Shown: positions 1 through 6,191, counted from the first letter of the stretch. The stretch is DNA of 6,414 nucleotides from an uncultured Ruminococcus sp. (GCF_946187255.1 NZ_CAMHRZ010000193.1:1-6414), one strand, 5' to 3'. Numbers and translations are program-made. Notes: generated by a model not told the origin, from the letters alone.

Positions 1-1155
1 GTGTTTTGCTTCCTGTTTCATCGCTTCAACAGCCTTGTCTATCAATTTTTGTATATACCCGGTAATATCATAGACCCATTTGTTTTTATCATAGATCATC
101 CAGCGTTTGTCATTAAAGTTATATCTGATCTTATCGCCGAACATATCATACAACCGCTGAGCATTTCCCATATCATCAAAGCTGTAATATCGGGGTTTTG
201 CAGATTTTATGGAGATAGAAAAATCATCATCATTCGGTGCAGAAGGCGTATAGACACTGGTACAATCGGATATTGCCTTTTTGAGTGTTAAAGCACCATA
301 TGTACTGCCTGATTGCTTTCTGTCCCACTTATCACGCATAAGCCCTGACTTTCGGAAAACAGCATCCATTTTATCAAAGTCGCACTGAAACCAAAAAGCC
401 AGCATAGAACAGAATGCCATATCCGCCTCCGACTGGCTTCCGTATCTGCCCTGCCAACTGCCAGCATACAGTTCAGAAAACAGCATTCCGTTTCTGCTGT
501 TTCGTGCAGCTGTCAGAATTTCGTTTTCATTTAGCGGCAGCAGTGCCGGAGGTGATTTCGACTTATTTTGTTCGGCTATTTCTTTCGGCTTCATATATGC
601 TTTCTGCACCAGGCACGCCATACTTTCACGTTCAGATATGGTATTGTTATTATCCCATAAATCACCGGTCACAGTAAAATACCTGCCTTGCTGATACATT
701 TCAAGGTCCGTTCCGCTTCCGAAAACATCTGCCTGTTTGCATTTCCAGTCCGTATGCGGATCACCTTTGTAAATAATGTGAAATCCTTTTCCGCTCGGAG
801 ACCTCTCTGTATAGCTGTTCATGTTCTGAATGATATCAACAGCCTGCGGATTCACTTCTCCTGTATCAGGGTTAATCACATTATCAAGGTCTATACCACA
901 GTAAGGCGGAGAAAAAACAAATCCGATGCCTTCCACCGTTCCCTCACTCTGTCCGACTCTGCAATGTTTGCCGATACAAGACAAAGCCTGTTCAAATGTG
1001 CCCCATGTTTCCGGATTGGTAGAAGAAGCTCCGTAAAGTGTTTTCGGATTAACAGGTTTCTTTGTAGTTTTTCCGTTTTTCGCTGCTTCCCTGAAGAAGC
1101 CTACCCACTGCGGCAGACTTCTGATTTCTTCGGGAATATTTTGATACAAATTCAT
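1..1155 (-). CDS. Phage primase-polymerase (NrS-1/P4-like AEP primase), N-terminal part, cut by left edge
   Basis: The first 385 codons are present and the frame is still open at base 1, so the C-terminus is missing. The N-terminal part carries archaeo-eukaryotic primase (AEP) motifs: D89-L-D91 in CGIDLDN for metal binding, S121-G-K-G-F-H126 for nucleotide binding, and E152 in DLEMY before RYFTVTG. Residues about 242-285 (SEADMAF...FRKSGLMRDKWDRK) match the small helical domain that follows the AEP domain in NrS-1-type polymerases. From about 322 (YYSFDDMGNAQRL...IRYNF...RWMIYDKNKW) begins the lead-in to a D5/SF3 helicase, which would lie beyond the edge. The expected role is primer synthesis and possibly DNA polymerisation coupled to unwinding at the phage origin. 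Start: ATG at 1155 has GGAG at 1166-1163 with 7 bases spacing; an in-frame ATG at 1161 is too close to it. The gene begins 12 bases after the DUF669 stop. Family call is firm; true polymerase activity is inferred. Confidence 0.9.
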   Translation of the reverse strand, partial: MNLYQNIPEEIRSLPQWVGFFREAAKNGKTTKKPVNPKTLYGASSTNPETWGTFEQALSCIGKHCRVGQSEGTVEGIGFVFSPPYCGIDLDNVINPDTGEVNPQAVDIIQNMNSYTERSPSGKGFHIIYKGDPHTDWKCKQADVFGSGTDLEMYQQGRYFTVTGDLWDNNNTISERESMACLVQKAYMKPKEIAEQNKSKSPPALLPLNENEILTAARNSRNGMLFSELYAGSWQGRYGSQSEADMAFCSMLAFWFQCDFDKMDAVFRKSGLMRDKWDRKQSGSTYGALTLKKAISDCTSVYTPSAPNDDDFSISIKSAKPRYYSFDDMGNAQRLYDMFGDKIRYNFNDKRWMIYDKNKWVYDITGYIQKLIDKAVEAMKQEAKH

Positions 1156-1167
1156 AATCATTCTCCA

Positions 1168-1716
1168 TTAATCGAACGGCAGATCATCATCCGATGTAAT
1201 TTCGTCAAGGATATCCTCTACAACAGGCTGCTGGTTCTGTATTGACGGTGTCGGATTGCTGTTGTTCTCTGCAAAAACATGTTTACAGTCCTTGAATTTC
1301 GTTTCGTTCGTCCATTTGACCTTTTCACGCTTTTCATTGTTATAGGTATCATGTTCGATCGTAACGAGAATACATTTTCCGACAAGGTCTTTGCCGAGAT
1401 CATCCAGTGTTTCATACGATTTGCCTTTCGGCAGTCCGGCAGCCTGAGCAAGGCTCATGATCTGCTTATAGCTGAAGCCGTCAACTTTGTTATCGTCATC
1501 TGTACGGTTTTCAGGCTTTCTTCTCCAGATCGCATGAAAGATATTTTTATTCTGATATCTCTGTGCAACATCGTTTCTTACAATCAGACAGATTGAGAAA
1601 TACTCTGTCGGGTGCTGACTGTTCGTTGCATTAAGATATGCACTTTTGATGATACATTCGTACTGTCCTTCGGGAAGAAGGTTGTTTTCTGTTGTGTAAT
1701 CGGTTGTAAATGCCAT
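1168..1716 (-). CDS. DUF669 family protein, probable phage single-stranded DNA-binding protein
   Basis: This 182-aa protein resembles the DUF669 family found in replication modules of Firmicutes phages. Residues about 1-150 look like a compact beta-rich domain (LPEGQYECIIKSA, then EYFSICLIVRND, then GKCILVTIEHD), followed by KVKWTNETKF. The region from about 150 to 165 is a low-complexity N/P/Q linker. The C-terminus, DEITSDDDLPFD, is acidic and contains D-D-D-L-P-F, closely like the tip of bacterial SSB (DDDIPF), which binds partner proteins. That tail and the position next to helicase and primase genes make an SSB role likely; this is inference, as no binding residues can be assigned. It starts 4 bases after the nuclease stop. 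Its AGGAGA ribosome binding site lies within the last nuclease codons (Lys-Gly-Asp), suggesting translational coupling. Confidence 0.86.
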   Translation of the reverse strand: MAFTTDYTTENNLLPEGQYECIIKSAYLNATNSQHPTEYFSICLIVRNDVAQRYQNKNIFHAIWRRKPENRTDDDNKVDGFSYKQIMSLAQAAGLPKGKSYETLDDLGKDLVGKCILVTIEHDTYNNEKREKVKWTNETKFKDCKHVFAENNSNPTPSIQNQQPVVEDILDEITSDDDLPFD

Positions 1717-1720
1717 AATA

Positions 1721-2035
1721 TTAATCTCCTTTGATTAGATTCAATGCGTCCTCCGCTGACCGGCATACACCTGCTATTGCTCCGGCTTTGCGCATTGCAT
1801 GAATAAATTTTTTCTGTTTTTCGGACAAGCGTCCTTTTTGCGTTTTGACTTCAATGAAGACAGCTTTTCCATCACTGTGCCGTACTCCGACAATATCAGA
1901 AAATCCGGGCGGTACACCTGTATCAAAGTATCTCCCGTCAGGTGTATATCCTTTGCCGACATTGACTCTGAAAGTTGTACAGTACGGTGACAGTACAAGC
2001 CGTATTTCATTCATAATTCTGTGTTCTTCTGTCAT
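1721..2035 (-). CDS. VRR-NUC domain nuclease
   Basis: This 104-aa protein is a single-domain VRR-NUC nuclease, a PD-(D/E)XK-fold family related to the FAN1 nuclease domain and common in phages, where Holliday-junction or flap cleavage is the expected activity. Visible signatures are RVNVGKGYTPDGRYFDTG (23-40), G44-F-S-D47-I, F60-I-E62-V-K64 and Q74 in SEKQKKF. D47, E62 and K64 are the likely catalytic residues. The residue before the catalytic Asp is Ser rather than the usual Pro. The C-terminal helix AGVCRSAEDALNLI is typical of the family. Length is normal for phage members. The ATG lies 4 bases after the helicase stop, with an AGGTGA ribosome binding site that includes that TGA (2045-2040). 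Phage relatives usually sit near helicase and primase genes, as here, which suggests resolution of replication or recombination intermediates. Confidence 0.92.
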   Translation of the reverse strand: MTEEHRIMNEIRLVLSPYCTTFRVNVGKGYTPDGRYFDTGVPPGFSDIVGVRHSDGKAVFIEVKTQKGRLSEKQKKFIHAMRKAGAIAGVCRSAEDALNLIKGD

Positions 2036-2039
2036 GAGT

Positions 2040-3380
2040 TCACCTGATCATCCCTCTCATTTTTGCCTGATGCCATGCCCAGCCTTTTTTGTAGCCTTTG
2101 CGTTCCGCATAAGCTAACAATTCCTGATAGCTGTTACAATCGTCAGGGCTGTCATATTCCAGAACAAAGCCTTCTATTTTTTCAAGCGTTGCCTTTGCCT
2201 GCTCTATTTCAGATTTTTCCTTCTTTGGGAATTCATATCCACAGAACGGACAGGAACTATATCTGATTCCGTTTTCATCCGTAAGAGGGAAAACCATGAA
2301 ACATTCCGGGCAGTTTTTGATATTCAGGTCATCTTGTTCTTTTTTCTGTGTCTTCTTCTTTTTTGTGTCAAGCTTCCATTTTCTTGGTTCATCCGGCAGA
2401 CCGAATCGTGCATAATTGCCTACATGATCAATAATGATAGCCCGTTTACCGGGTTTGTATCTCATGCAGCGCATAGATTGTTGTATGTAAAGCGTCAGTG
2501 ATTTTGTAGGACGGAGCAGAATCGCACATTCACAGTCAGGCACATCAAATCCCTCCGAGATCAGGTCTACATTGCACAGAATATCAATCTGTCCATTCCG
2601 AAAAAGATTAATGATTCTGTCACGTTCTGCTTTCGGGGTGCTGCCGTCAATGTGCCTTGCATCGATACCTGCTGCGTTAAAAGCCTGCTCCATTGCAAGA
2701 GAATGATTGATAGTAGTGCAGTAGCAGATTGCTTGTTTACCGTCAGCAAGCCTGCGGTAATTTTCAATAACATCACCGAAAACGGCTTTTTTCAGCATTA
2801 CCTTTTCACTGCCCTTGCTGTCATAATCGCCCCTTGATGTTTTCACATCTGTTAGGTCAACCATTGACGGCGCATAATAATCATACGGTGCAAGATAATG
2901 ATGATCGATCAGCCACTTTGCATCAACCCCGATCACCAGCTCATCATTGACATCCGCAAGCCCCGAACCATCAAGACGGACGGGGGTTGCCGTCACACCT
3001 ACTCTTCTTGCACTCGGAAAGGCTTCATAGATTTTTTTGTAACTGGCTGCTTTACTGTGGTGGTTTTCATCTGTGATGATCAGGGAGGGCGGTTTGAGTT
3101 TATGTATCTGCCTGCTGACAGTCTGCACCATGCCGATCTTACACAGCTTCATATCAACGCCCCAGCCTTTGAAAGTCTTAAAAATCTGATCACAGAGTTC
3201 TTTTCGGTGAACGATAAATAATACCCGGTTGCCTTTCATGGTAGTTCGTTTGGCAATTTCGGCAACGATCACAGACTTGCCGCCTCCGCACGGGAGGACA
3301 ATACAGGGTGACCGCTTGCCCTCTCTGTACGCTTTCTTTACACCTGAGATCACATCATTCTGATACTCACGAAGCGGCAT
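2040..3380 (-). CDS. DEAD/DEAH-box SF2 helicase of phage replication
   Basis: This 446-aa protein is an ATP-driven helicase of superfamily 2, related to RecQ/RadD-like phage enzymes. Motifs in order: R4-x-Y-Q7 (Q-motif-like), Walker A P30-C-G-G-G-K35-S, Ia HRKEL (58-62), motif II D104-E-N-H107 (Asn where Ala is common), motif III T130-A-T-P133, motif V around SEGFDVPDC (275-283), and motif VI QQSMRCMRYKPGK (300-312), with M-R replacing the usual G-R, as in many phage relatives. After a Lys-rich linker (340-348) there is a Cys4 zinc motif, C357-PE-C360 and C377-PF-C380. The C-terminus GYKKGWAWHQAK is typical of phage homologues. The gene overlaps the end of the ATPase gene by 14 bases; its GAGG site is at 3393-3390. 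It probably unwinds replication forks or recombination intermediates. The family is clear; the exact substrate is not. Confidence 0.94.
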   Translation of the reverse strand: MPLREYQNDVISGVKKAYREGKRSPCIVLPCGGGKSVIVAEIAKRTTMKGNRVLFIVHRKELCDQIFKTFKGWGVDMKLCKIGMVQTVSRQIHKLKPPSLIITDENHHSKAASYKKIYEAFPSARRVGVTATPVRLDGSGLADVNDELVIGVDAKWLIDHHYLAPYDYYAPSMVDLTDVKTSRGDYDSKGSEKVMLKKAVFGDVIENYRRLADGKQAICYCTTINHSLAMEQAFNAAGIDARHIDGSTPKAERDRIINLFRNGQIDILCNVDLISEGFDVPDCECAILLRPTKSLTLYIQQSMRCMRYKPGKRAIIIDHVGNYARFGLPDEPRKWKLDTKKKKTQKKEQDDLNIKNCPECFMVFPLTDENGIRYSSCPFCGYEFPKKEKSEIEQAKATLEKIEGFVLEYDSPDDCNSYQELLAYAERKGYKKGWAWHQAKMRGMIR

Positions 3381-4272
3381 TGTTTTCCGCCTCTTTTCTT
3401 GCTTTGTATTCGGCTGAATAGCAGTTGAAACATAATTTTTTATTCATATGTTTCATAGAAGCCTTCACGATTTCCTCAACACTTCTTATAAAAATCTGAC
3501 CATCATTTCTTTTTCCTTTCTGTGACATGATCACTTTTCCGCAGGTTTCGCAGCGCACCGGTTCAACACCTGTATTCAGCCAGTCAGCAAGCTGCTTGCC
3601 AAGTTCGGGAGTAATTACCTTACCAAATCTGTCAAGGAAAGTCGTATCTTTTGAAGCTGTTGCAATATGATTTCTTGCAATATCCAGAACGATATCGAAT
3701 TCATATTCTGTATCATTCCTCTGTACCGGTGCTAATCCTACCTTAACAGGAGTCATCTTTCCCCTGTCATTTTCTTGCATGACATAATCCATTTTTGAAC
3801 GCATGGTCACGATCGTATGACAATCAACTGCAAGAATTGTATTGACAAGACTATTCTGTACTTTACCGGCTTCATCCCATGCAGAGAAGTCATTTTTACC
3901 TTTCTGCTGAGATGCAATGTTATTTTTAATATCCAGCACACCGCCCTCATTGTTCCATGCATGAGAGAAGCTGTCGATAATGACTACACCGTCCGGTCCG
4001 ACTGCTTTTGCGCCCTCTTCCACAAACTGCTTATAGTGATCGGGGCTGTACGGAGGAGGAAACGGAGCATACAGGAATTCGCCTGTATTCAAGTCACTGC
4101 GGTTGGCGTAAAATCTTGCCCGCTCATGTTCGGTATCGATCAGAGCAATTTTACCCCAATCATTTGTGATACCGTATGCTATGTAGAGTGCCGAAAGTGT
4201 CTTTCCTGCTCCGCTGACCCCTGTGAGAGCCATACGCAGTTTCGCTTTTTTTCTGGTTACTTTTTCAAACAT
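3367..4272 (-). CDS. AAA family (AAA_24/Sak4-like) RecA-fold ATPase with C-terminal zinc motif
   Basis: This 301-aa P-loop ATPase belongs to the phage nucleotide-binding group that accompanies Gp157 and is often compared with Sak4 recombination ATPases. Walker A is G18-V-S-G-A-G-K24-T25, and IALIDTE follows at about 42-48. Walker B is VVIID100-S. The stretch TIVTMRSKMDYV (153-164) resembles the beta strand and following loop of the RecA core. After the core, residues 241-284 hold C241-ET-C244 and C281-FN-C284, a likely zinc site. The expected role is ATP-dependent single-strand annealing or recombination, acting with the nearby SSB-like protein; this rests on family context. Start: ATG at 4272 is preferred because GGGAGGG lies 7 bases upstream. 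An in-frame GTG at 4290 would overlap the Gp157 stop as GTGA but has no ribosome binding site and would swallow the good one. Confidence 0.9.
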   Translation of the reverse strand: MFEKVTRKKAKLRMALTGVSGAGKTLSALYIAYGITNDWGKIALIDTEHERARFYANRSDLNTGEFLYAPFPPPYSPDHYKQFVEEGAKAVGPDGVVIIDSFSHAWNNEGGVLDIKNNIASQQKGKNDFSAWDEAGKVQNSLVNTILAVDCHTIVTMRSKMDYVMQENDRGKMTPVKVGLAPVQRNDTEYEFDIVLDIARNHIATASKDTTFLDRFGKVITPELGKQLADWLNTGVEPVRCETCGKVIMSQKGKRNDGQIFIRSVEEIVKASMKHMNKKLCFNCYSAEYKARKEAENNAAS

Positions 4273-4279
4273 CTTTTTG

Positions 4280-4287
4280 CCCTCCCT
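4280..4287 (-). promoter_or_regulatory. Ribosome binding site that fixes the ATPase start
   Basis: The minus strand reads AGGGAGGG, a near-perfect match to the anti-Shine-Dalgarno, and ends 7 bases before the ATG at 4272. It overlaps the TGA stop of the Gp157 gene, so translation of the two genes is probably coupled. Its position argues against initiation at the upstream GTG (4290). Confidence 0.8.
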
Positions 4288-4880
4288 CACTTAATTATCA
4301 GACTCTGTGTTCTTCTGAGTACTGCACCGGGAAGTGCTTCACCTGACTGGAGAGCTTTTTTGACTGCTGTTTTATTCACTTCAGGCTGCTTGAAACGAAG
4401 ATAGTCATCTTGATTCGTTTCCATACAGTAATCGACAAATGCCTCCACATGTTCGATAAACACCGATTCAGCGTTGTTCCGTATGCTAAGTTTTGCCTTC
4501 GGGGTATCTATTTTGGTACGGTTGATTGTTTTCATGCTGTCAAGCAGATAATCTGTAAATTTTTTAGCAACATTTTCTTTTGTTTTGCGGCGTTTTTTAA
4601 GAGCTTCCTCTTCCTTTTTGAGCTTTTCAGCATCGCCTATGGTATCTTTTATGTAAGCGGCGATATTTTCTGCTTTTACCTCAAATTCTTCCTCGATACT
4701 GTTCAGCGTATCAAACCACGCTGTCTGCATTTCTACTTTGTAAGCTTCAAGGTCAGGAATGATATTCTCGTCATCATCTATGTACTCGCCGTTCTCGTTT
4801 TGCTCCGGCTCATAGTTGCAGATTGCTTCAAAGTTATCGAACAGCTCTGCAAAATTATTTGTAAGTTCATAAAGTTTCAT
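4287..4880 (-). CDS. Siphovirus Gp157-like protein
   Basis: This 197-aa protein matches the Siphovirus Gp157 family (PF05565 type) in order and pattern. The N-terminus MKLYELTNNFAELFD is followed by an acidic stretch (about 24-45, rich in Glu, Asp and Asn). Next comes a long charged helix, EEEFEVKAENIAAYIKDTIG and the Lys/Glu-rich run to about residue 105, likely coiled coil. The C-terminal part has the family's TPKAKLSIRNN and a VNKTAVKKALQSGEALPGA segment. Gp157 was linked to phage resistance in Streptococcus thermophilus (family knowledge), but the biochemical role is unknown. Its regular position before a RecA-like ATPase suggests that it works with it in DNA recombination. The gene begins 2 bases after the upstream stop, with GGAGGT at 4892-4887 inside the last codons of that gene. 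Confidence 0.92.
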   Translation of the reverse strand: MKLYELTNNFAELFDNFEAICNYEPEQNENGEYIDDDENIIPDLEAYKVEMQTAWFDTLNSIEEEFEVKAENIAAYIKDTIGDAEKLKKEEEALKKRRKTKENVAKKFTDYLLDSMKTINRTKIDTPKAKLSIRNNAESVFIEHVEAFVDYCMETNQDDYLRFKQPEVNKTAVKKALQSGEALPGAVLRRTQSLIIK

Positions 4881-4882
4881 TT

Positions 4883-5785
4883 TTATACCTCCATGTTTTC
4901 AAGAGAATTTTCAAGTTTGTTTACCAATTCATCGGCTTTTTGGATATAGAACGACTTGTCATCTGATACGGAATTAATGAATTCCAGAATAGCATTGAAA
5001 GCACCGATAGCGTTCTTGTAATAAGCCTTGAATACTTCCTTCATGTCGGGAATTTCCACCGTTTCAACAGTTGTCCGCACTTCATTTTCCTGTGCTTCAA
5101 GCTGTTCGTTCAGCCTGTTGATTTCTTCCTGATATTCCTTACGCTGTCTTTCAAGGTTGTTGGCATACTCCTGATCCGCTTCGGAAAGCTGACGGTCAAG
5201 CTGTCTGATGATAGCCTGTGCATCCCTGTCTTCGGGTGTTATCTCCGGCTGACGGTTTTTCAGCTCCTCTATTTCTGTTTCAAGCTGGGTTATTTTATTT
5301 TCTGCCTTATCACGTTGTTTTGCAATTCTGCGGCAATTCTCATTCAGGTCATCAATACGCTGTGAGAGCTCATTTGCCTCATTTGCTTTCGTTTTTAGGC
5401 TTGCAATTTCCGCTTTCAGCTCACGCACAGAAGTCTCCTCAATATCAACTATCCGCTGTATTTCCTCCTGCTGACTTTCGGAAAGACTAGCCAAAAGCGA
5501 CAGTTTTGTCATGCCAATACGGGAAATCGATTTCCCGTCCAGATTTACTTTTTCGATTATTGCAATATAATTTCTTGCATTTCTTCTGCTGAAACCGATT
5601 TCATTTTCACAATAATCATCAAAGTTTGCATATCCAAGCTCTTTATACAGCTTGTCATCACGCATTTGTTTGAGCATGACACACATATCATACAAATTCT
5701 GCTGTGCTGCCTGAGCAGTAATAATTATCTTCTGGTTAAGCTCGATTGCAGCCTTATACTGCTCGCTGATGATGATTTCTGACAT
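4883..5785 (-). CDS. HTH-like and coiled-coil phage protein (DUF3102-like)
   Basis: This 300-aa protein begins with a helical domain. Residues about 46-79 (ELGYANFDDYCENEIGFSRR and onward, ending NYIAIIEK) have the look of a helix-turn-helix as in ParB-like and DUF3102 phage proteins. TKLSLLASLSESQQEEI (93-109) is a second helical unit common in that group. Residues about 115-235 are rich in Glu, Gln, Lys and Arg with heptad-like Leu/Ile spacing, so a long coiled coil and dimerisation are likely. A Pro at 180 and TPEDRD at 183-188 mark a break. A smaller C-terminal helical domain follows (MKEVFKAYY to the end). A DNA-binding or replication-organising role is inference. GGAGGG (5799-5794) precedes the ATG by 8 bases, and TAA lies two codons upstream in frame, so the start is well set. 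A 20-bp palindrome lies within codons 83-89. Confidence 0.75.
   Translation of the reverse strand: MSEIIISEQYKAAIELNQKIIITAQAAQQNLYDMCVMLKQMRDDKLYKELGYANFDDYCENEIGFSRRNARNYIAIIEKVNLDGKSISRIGMTKLSLLASLSESQQEEIQRIVDIEETSVRELKAEIASLKTKANEANELSQRIDDLNENCRRIAKQRDKAENKITQLETEIEELKNRQPEITPEDRDAQAIIRQLDRQLSEADQEYANNLERQRKEYQEEINRLNEQLEAQENEVRTTVETVEIPDMKEVFKAYYKNAIGAFNAILEFINSVSDDKSFYIQKADELVNKLENSLENMEV
5519..5538. repeat. Perfect 20-bp palindrome inside the HTH/coiled-coil gene
   Basis: The bases ACGGGAAATCGATTTCCCGT equal their own reverse complement, with ATCGAT at the centre. The flanking bases (T at 5518, C at 5539) do not continue the symmetry. It lies in codons for Asp-Gly-Lys-Ser-Ile-Ser-Arg just after the HTH-like domain. 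It could be a binding site for a dimeric protein, or form an RNA hairpin; chance is also possible. Confidence 0.85.
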
Positions 5786-5849
5786 TCTTTAATCCCTCCA
5801 GGTATTTTCCGTATTCAGTTTCAAACTCCTCGATTTCGAGGGGGTTAAC
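5754..5849 (-). other. Coding-like 31-codon in-frame stretch after the UGA of the upstream gene, with hairpin
   Basis: Directly after the TGA at 5852-5850, the same frame stays open for 31 codons to TAA at 5756-5754, overlapping the start of the next gene by 32 bases. The peptide begins VNPLEIEEFETEYGKYLEGL and looks protein-like, but it has no ATG, GTG or TTG start and no ribosome binding site of its own. A short inverted repeat, CCTCGA-TT-TCGAGG on the plus strand (5828-5841), starts 8 bases after the UGA in the RNA. No U-tract follows, so it is not an intrinsic terminator. It may be a degraded small gene, a former C-terminal extension, a readthrough product, or chance. The rest of the 64-base gap holds only the next gene's ribosome binding site. 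Confidence 0.25.
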
Positions 5850-6191
5850 TCAAAAGCACAGATCTCTCACAACATCATATATTGCAGCTATCCCGCTGTC
5901 ACAGCCGATATCAATATCCTTTGTCCTGCCGCTGCGATATGTAATGCGGGCTATGTCCTTGACATACTTATCATCAACCGGTACAGTAAGCGGCACAATG
6001 CTCACTATGTCCCTGCCCTCCCGGGTCAGCCTGAGCGTATCGGTCAGGCTGTTAAGGATCGCTGTCATGTTTTCGTAACTGTAGCCGTTGACATTTTCGT
6101 CAGAATAAGCTATACTTACAGTAGTGTTATTATCACTTTCCGTTGCCGGAGTTGCCGCTCCGACAGCGGATTTTTCTTTTTCTGTGTTCAT
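5850..6191 (-). CDS. Small phage protein of unknown function
   Basis: I do not recognise this 113-aa protein with certainty. The first 35 residues are polar and low in complexity (Thr, Asn, Glu, Ala), likely disordered. The rest (about 36-113) alternates strands and helices: a helix around NMTAILNSLTDTLRLT, then strands DIVSIVPLTVPV and DIARITYRSGRTKDIDIG, then CDSGIAAIYDVVRDL. The RSG-xTKDI-xx-DSG-AAI-DV pattern recalls small uncharacterised proteins in other Clostridia phages. No catalytic motif is seen. Start: ATG at 6191 has GGAGG at 6203-6199 with 7 bases spacing; a TTG at 6194 lies only 4 bases away and is less likely. The ATG shares one base with the upstream TGA (TGATG), so translation is probably coupled. 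An 8-bp inverted repeat lies at 6027-6051. Confidence 0.75.
   Translation of the reverse strand: MNTEKEKSAVGAATPATESDNNTTVSIAYSDENVNGYSYENMTAILNSLTDTLRLTREGRDIVSIVPLTVPVDDKYVKDIARITYRSGRTKDIDIGCDSGIAAIYDVVRDLCF
6027..6051. repeat. 8-bp inverted repeat with 9-base loop
   Basis: CAGCCTGA at 6027-6034 pairs with TCAGGCTG at 6044-6051, leaving a 9-base loop. It lies inside the 113-aa protein gene, in codons for the SLTDTLRLT segment. No U-tract follows on either strand, so it is not a terminator. The repeated Leu-Thr codons could produce it by chance. Confidence 0.5.

Noticed and set aside
688..1245. A 185-residue open frame on the plus strand
   Set aside because: It lies opposite the primase and DUF669 genes, whose products have clear family motifs. 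Its own product is rich in Phe, Cys and Arg with no recognisable domain, and it has no ribosome binding site.
2909..2922. Short palindromes such as TGATCGATCA and AGGATATCCT (near 1210)
   Set aside because: Ten-base palindromes are expected several times in a window this size.
3661..3690. Similar sequence TTGCAATAT...TTTCTTGCA at 3661-3690 and about 5560-5580, as a possible repeat
   Set aside because: Both encode Ala-Arg-Asn-(His/Tyr)-Ile-Ala in unrelated proteins and differ at several bases; chance similarity is enough.
4270..4290. GTG start of the ATPase at 4290, overlapping the Gp157 stop
   Set aside because: No ribosome binding site precedes it, and the strong AGGGAGGG site downstream fits the ATG at 4272.
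3817..4949. Long plus-strand open frames (195 and 179 residues) opposite the ATPase, Gp157 and HTH/coiled-coil genes
   Set aside because: They are antisense shadows of well-supported genes; their Phe- and Cys-rich composition is typical of reading Lys/Glu-rich helices backwards.
5828..5841. Intrinsic terminator in the 64-base gap
   Set aside because: The hairpin is short and no run of U follows it on either strand.
5828..5852. Selenocysteine insertion at the UGA with the following hairpin as a SECIS element
   Set aside because: The stem is only about 5-6 bp with a tiny loop, unlike bacterial SECIS elements, and nothing in the protein suggests a redox role.
2040..5852. A changed genetic code with UGA read as an amino acid
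   Set aside because: The helicase, ATPase and Gp157 genes all end at TGA at the expected family lengths with a new gene starting at once, so UGA is a normal stop here.
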